This document shows, piece after piece, positions 14,601-17,539 of a DNA stretch of 17,539 nucleotides. Position numbers and translations under genes: made by a program. The notes below the pieces were generated by a model. It was given only the letters and a program-made list of their open reading frames with translations, was not told the origin of the DNA and ran no database searches. Numbering within the stretch: position 1 is the stretch's first letter; each line of letters starts with the position of its first letter. Source of the DNA: Cyanobacteria bacterium UBA11153 (GTDB lineage Bacteria; Cyanobacteriota; Cyanobacteriia; Cyanobacteriales; Coleofasciculaceae); assembly GCA_003511885.1 (NCBI GenBank), contig DOIX01000241.1, positions 1 to 17,539 on the forward strand, read 5' to 3'.

Positions 14601-17193
14601 CAATCAATCGGGCTTTAATTAAAGCTTGCAAAGTAGAATCCAAAACATCCTTATACTTATTAACCGATAATTTCGATATCGGTAAGCGACGACGGGTATC
14701 CTTATTGCTATCTTCTGCTTCGGCTAAAAAGACTAGAGATAGAAAAATTGACTGAGCGCATTCCTGTTGAGCTTCACTCAGGTTATTATAAGTTTCTTGG
14801 GCTTTATTGCTGAGAAATTTACCCAACTTACCAATATATCGCTGATAATCCTTAACAGTTAATTTCCCTCGGCTGCGCTTTTGCCATAATTCTTCTAAGG
14901 CATACTGTAATAAAGGTAAACTTCCCTCTTTTAATTCTTCCAACAGCAGCGCAATTAAACCATCTTCTACTTCTAAACCAACTTTTTGTGCGGGTTGAGT
15001 AATAATTTGGCGATATTGTTCGTCTTCCAGCCGACAAGAGGGGACTAATACTTGAGATTTGGTAATTAAAGGGGCTAATTCACTCATTCCCAAGCATTCA
15101 TCGAGAAAATCAATCCTGAGTGTGATAATTACTTTGAAATTATTCTGAGCTTTGTTAATTGCACCTAAAATAAGACTGATAAAACTCACAGAGTCTGTTG
15201 GTGCTGTGAGAGTAAATAACTCTTCAAATTGGTCAATTACTAACACCGATAGCGATTGAGCTTGTTGACATAACCATTCGCAGAAAGAATCAACTCCTAA
15301 ATGTAATACCCCTTCGAGAAAATCTGGGTTATCTGGTGCTAATGTTTTGGCTAAAGTAGTTAAAGGATTATCCCCAGGAAGCATCACCCAAGATTGACAG
15401 GATTTATACTGTTCTAATTCACCATCAAACAACCCCTCTCTTAGTAATTTCGGTATAACTCCCGCCCTGACAACAGAAGATTTACCACTACCCGAAGCCC
15501 CTACTACTGCTAAGAAAGAAGTAGATGGCAATTTCTCGATAATTTCGGTAACTAACTCTTCTCTCCCATGAAAAAAGTACGCATCATCTTGGGTAAAAGC
15601 TGCTAAACTTTTATAAGGACAAAGCTCGATTTCAAATATCTCATTATCGGAACGTTGGACTGCTACGGAGAGAATATCGATCACTTCAGTAGCACCCGAT
15701 AACCACAGTTCCCAATCAATCTCAGCTTGGGAATCTTGTCCCCCCGAAGAATTAATTTGTAATTGAGTAATTAATTCCCCAACCCAAAACTCCCTTGCTG
15801 ATTCTCCGGCGTTTTCTAGTACAGTTATTAATTGATGGAGAAACTTCCTACTATTAGGTACAGAAGTCTTTCCCGCCATCAAACAGAGAGATTTATCCTG
15901 ACTAGGTTGCCAGATTTCAATTAAACTTTTATTAGTACCACTCCTGTCTAAAATATCAGCAATAACAATAATTTCCTTTACAGGAGAATTTTGTAACTCC
16001 TCACCCAGTAAATTAAGATTGATTCTGTTGTCTCGATTGCAAACCAACTCGTAGGTTTCTGAGTTAGTGGATTCAATGGTTCCTGCTAAATACAATAGAA
16101 CAGTTTGATTAGTTTCGTCCTGTAAATAATTAGCAATAATTTCCTGAAGATTGCGCTGCTGCTTCTCTCTCACAAAACAATAATCGACGGAAAAACTTCC
16201 TCTAGCTTGCAATATTTGACATAGCCTAATATCTGCTAACGATCCAGATAAATCATCAACAATCAAAGCCTTTCTCTGAGGTGAATAATTAGCCGAGCCA
16301 ATAATTAATTCTCCCCTACCTCTAGCAATTCTTTGGGGAGTTTGAGAAGCATCTAAAGGAAGTCGCTTAACTTTTAATTTATTAGTTAATTTAGTAGAGT
16401 CAGAGGTAGGAATCCTCATCCCCTTAGCCAAGCCATCTAGATTAAGAGGATTTTTCTTATATTCAATAAATTTCTGACTATTCCGTTCGACATACTTAAA
16501 CAAGCTATCCGCATCAATCTTACCTTCACTGTTAGCGGCTTTCCCTCGCAAACCTTCAATCAGACAGTAAGTAAATAAGCCATGTTTTAATTCCGGAATT
16601 TCCCAAGAACGTTCTGTCTTATTGCAGGAAAGCATAGCATAAAAGTCATGACTTTGTTCGGCTTGCAGTTCTAAAGCTGCTAACAATTGACTGGTAGGAT
16701 TCCGTCTAATACTATTATCTTCCTCTTGTTCCTGACAAGCATCTAACCAAACAAGTTGACGTTGCGCTTGACATTTTCCGAGTTCATTTAACAAAACATC
16801 TAACTTGAATCCCGTTCCGGCTAAATCTGCTAAACTCGTATCTGCCACACAGAAAATTGGTCGATTATTAGAGTCCAGATAACCATGTCCTGAAAAGTAA
16901 AACAAAACCGTATCTTCTGGTTTAGCCAAACCAAACTGTTGAATACTAGTCATGATTTCTGATAATTCAGGAGATTTTTCCCCACCATCATAAAGAGGGA
17001 TAATTTCTGTTTCCTGAAACTCTTGACTAGCTACCTTTAAAACTGCTGCTAACTCTTTACAGTCATTAGCGCAGTATCTCAAGTCAGGTATTTGACTATC
17101 TTGATAATGGTTAACTCCGACTAAAACCATCCAGAGTTTTACCCGATCTCGTTCTAACTCTTGTGTGGTAGGATTACTTACTATCGCTGACAT
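11626..17193 (-). CDS. Caspase / pseudo-caspase / nSTAND1 ATPase / TM / WD40 protein
   Basis: A 1855-residue signalling protein. Residues 20-260: peptidase C14 caspase domain, with catalytic His103 in FYFSGHGY and Cys153 in WLDACQ. Residues 308-440: a second caspase-like fold lacking both catalytic residues. Residues 535-1000: nSTAND1 NTPase, with FHGREEL, Walker A GASGSGKSS (565-573), Walker B VLVIDQFEEL (Asp654), and the family's EIAHEILLRDWETLKWWL (917-934). Residues 1013-1035: one predicted transmembrane helix preceded by AKRRQRQ, which suggests the N-terminus is cytoplasmic. Residues 1112-1815: 17 WD40-type repeats marked by KLWNL, many without the usual GH. The tail RGCNWARDYL...ICDG has Cys1828 and Cys1849. 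Such proteins are thought to switch on by ligand-driven, ATP-dependent assembly and to cleave targets, often causing cell death or phage defence; substrate and trigger here are unknown. AAGGTGAAGG precedes the ATG. Confidence 0.92.
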   Translation of the reverse strand: MSAIVSNPTTQELERDRVKLWMVLVGVNHYQDSQIPDLRYCANDCKELAAVLKVASQEFQETEIIPLYDGGEKSPELSEIMTSIQQFGLAKPEDTVLFYFSGHGYLDSNNRPIFCVADTSLADLAGTGFKLDVLLNELGKCQAQRQLVWLDACQEQEEDNSIRRNPTSQLLAALELQAEQSHDFYAMLSCNKTERSWEIPELKHGLFTYCLIEGLRGKAANSEGKIDADSLFKYVERNSQKFIEYKKNPLNLDGLAKGMRIPTSDSTKLTNKLKVKRLPLDASQTPQRIARGRGELIIGSANYSPQRKALIVDDLSGSLADIRLCQILQARGSFSVDYCFVREKQQRNLQEIIANYLQDETNQTVLLYLAGTIESTNSETYELVCNRDNRINLNLLGEELQNSPVKEIIVIADILDRSGTNKSLIEIWQPSQDKSLCLMAGKTSVPNSRKFLHQLITVLENAGESAREFWVGELITQLQINSSGGQDSQAEIDWELWLSGATEVIDILSVAVQRSDNEIFEIELCPYKSLAAFTQDDAYFFHGREELVTEIIEKLPSTSFLAVVGASGSGKSSVVRAGVIPKLLREGLFDGELEQYKSCQSWVMLPGDNPLTTLAKTLAPDNPDFLEGVLHLGVDSFCEWLCQQAQSLSVLVIDQFEELFTLTAPTDSVSFISLILGAINKAQNNFKVIITLRIDFLDECLGMSELAPLITKSQVLVPSCRLEDEQYRQIITQPAQKVGLEVEDGLIALLLEELKEGSLPLLQYALEELWQKRSRGKLTVKDYQRYIGKLGKFLSNKAQETYNNLSEAQQECAQSIFLSLVFLAEAEDSNKDTRRRLPISKLSVNKYKDVLDSTLQALIKARLIVVGGEANNSSLVNRSQLNASDETENQPINDLAVAASVDGETITSQSKDKVTVEIAHEILLRDWETLKWWLDENREKYRLIKEISQKADDWEQNGKREGFLLSKGALVKYEEFYVNYADELSGKSNEFIDVSIQARDKAEKLAKRRQRQIIGGLTGGIVAISMVAGVALWQLRRATISEINALSNSAEALLASNQELDALIAGLKVGRKIKNSFGVDTKTRIQLAGLLQSIIYQVKEFNRLEDKTDNSVLGPDNLVFSPDGKTIASTNSDGKIKLWNLKGKLLHTLPGHPNNVSNLVFSPDGKTIASAGDNGKTIKLWNLNGKLIHTFELNQDGFEYDMFFSTDGKAIGFASNDGTIKIWNLDGEIIGSFKSDEKVYSVAISPDIKTIASAGSDNKIKLWNLNGDLLNTFQGHTGLVYRIIFDANKNTLVSASMDGTIKLWNLQGGLLQTLKVSKNELEDDMRKIILSPDGSLIAAFWSGGESRDFQLWNLQGELIQTFFNPTGAIYKVAFSPDANTIAFDSNNTINLWNRTEDAVASLESFEGHTDRINHIEFSPDGKIIASASGDGTVKLWNLNGYLLPALKNRTEKGSPMILNYDGRTIASVNHTNDNVVELWNLEGELISSIEDTERVQEIAFSPDGSIIASGSNDNKVKLWNLEGKLFSTLEHTEGIPHDIEFSPDGKIIASASQSNNVVKIWNLEGKLLAILKHTDNIDIVKFSPNGKYIASVSGDKNVKIWNLKGELLSTIQHTYTVHNIIFTRDSKNLVSHSVGYSESDKNYEYEVKSWDLEGKLIHTLKDTPKDPKNVIYYAAIRPDGEIIAAVSKDKKLKLWTIEGKLIATLQGHTGDVESVVFSPDGKIIAAAGFDKTVKLWNLEGKLLSTLQESTGNIDDIRFSPDGRMITSISRDKKQLKLWNIKGELLSTLQHTSEIKNIVFSTDGKTIITSDQTIKLWSLNFDDVMSRGCNWARDYLTNNPNVSAEDRKICDGIGSK

Positions 17194-17539
17194 ATATAAC
17201 CTTCACCTTAAGTTATATCAATATTTAACTTTGGCAATAAGTCGAGTATTTCTACTCATACCAATTTCATCAAATAGCGCTACATATTCACCCCCCCCAA
17301 CCCCCCTTACTAAGCAGGGCTGTTTCATTCTCGGTTGAGAAATTGGCTCGCAGGGGAGCAGGGGGCAGGGGAGAAAGGGAGAAAGAGGATTTTTCATAAT
17401 AATTAATCCCTAATTTTATTTTATTAGGATTTAGGGTGAACAACCCTCTCCCAGTCTGGTTTTTAGCTCTATCAAATTTTTTTCTTGAAACAGCCCTGCC
17501 TTACTAAGGGGGGTTGGGGGGGGAAATATGTAGCGCTAT
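17194..17539. other. Upstream region of the caspase-STAND gene and right edge
   Basis: The first 80 nt carry the ribosome binding site and any proximal promoter of the caspase-STAND gene. ATATAAC (17194-17200) and GTTATAT (17212-17218) can pair around the AAGGTGAAG site. The rest, from 17274, is the inverted-repeat element. No coding frame is seen. Confidence 0.6.
17274..17539. mobile_element. MITE-like element with ~54-bp terminal inverted repeats
   Basis: Left arm 17274-17327 and right arm 17486-17539 are near-perfect inverted copies. Both outer ends read ATAGCGCTACATATT, followed by C8-AA-C6-TTA, then TAAG(G)CAGGGCTGTTTCA. Differences are a few single-base changes and two one-base indels. 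Between them lie about 158 bp with no coding frame, GGGGAG-type tandem units (around 17353-17388) and a smaller inverted pair TAATCCCTAAT/ATTAGGATTTA. Size, lack of genes and long terminal repeats fit a miniature inverted-repeat element. The right end coincides with the end of the window, so target duplication cannot be tested. Confidence 0.55.

Noticed and set aside
14852..15037. A 61-codon minus-strand frame inside the STAND ATPase region
   Set aside because: It is out of frame with the conserved nSTAND1 sequence and has no independent support.
1..17539. tRNA, rRNA, riboswitch or CRISPR features
   Set aside because: I saw no cloverleaf-like sequence, ribosomal RNA signature, known riboswitch core or spacer array; a covariance-model search would be needed to exclude small RNAs.

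Overview
The window looks like a fragment of a filamentous cyanobacterial chromosome. The evidence is AT-rich coding sequence, five copies of the HIP1 octamer GCGATCGC (at 120, 2867, 3647, 4357 and 6699), a PEP-CTERM secreted protein, a caspase-STAND-WD40 giant protein of the cyanobacterial type, an Uma2-type coiled-coil tail, and many short palindromic repeats between genes. Both window edges lie in or next to repeat-like sequence, so this may be a complete contig that stopped at repeats.

Layout from left to right. A truncated TcmP-like gene (minus strand) lies at the left edge, followed by a large fused 5-oxoprolinase (403-4224, minus) that carries an in-frame insertion of a small tandem repeat. 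A divergent intergenic region with 11-bp-phased ATGAAG repeats leads to a PEP-CTERM exported protein (4688-5392, plus). Next come a set of hairpins, a perfect 36-nt palindrome that probably ends transcription from both sides, and the start-less tail of an Uma2-like gene. A secreted metal-dependent cyclase-family hydrolase (minus) follows. It is separated by about 440 bp of non-coding sequence from a TolC-family outer-membrane channel (7216-8970, plus), which has no pump partner in the window.

From 9077 to 17193 every gene is on the minus strand. In order of transcription they are the 1855-residue caspase / degenerate caspase / nSTAND1 ATPase / transmembrane / 17-repeat WD40 protein, a 115-residue DUF4258-like protein, a small secreted protein, and, after a palindrome-rich gap, a 301-residue protein with a DUF4384-like C-terminal domain. 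The window closes with a MITE-like element bounded by inverted repeats of about 54 bp.

The most interesting object is the giant protein. Its N-terminal caspase keeps the His103/Cys153 dyad, and a second, catalytically dead caspase-like domain appears to follow. The long C-terminal propeller region has no cysteine except a terminal pair and lies beyond a predicted transmembrane helix, so it may be a sensor outside the cytoplasm. The model is a membrane-spanning, ATP-gated protease that senses stress or attack and may trigger regulated cell death. This role is inference from domain architecture. The left half (5-oxoproline recycling, hydrolase, efflux channel) has no clear functional link to it.
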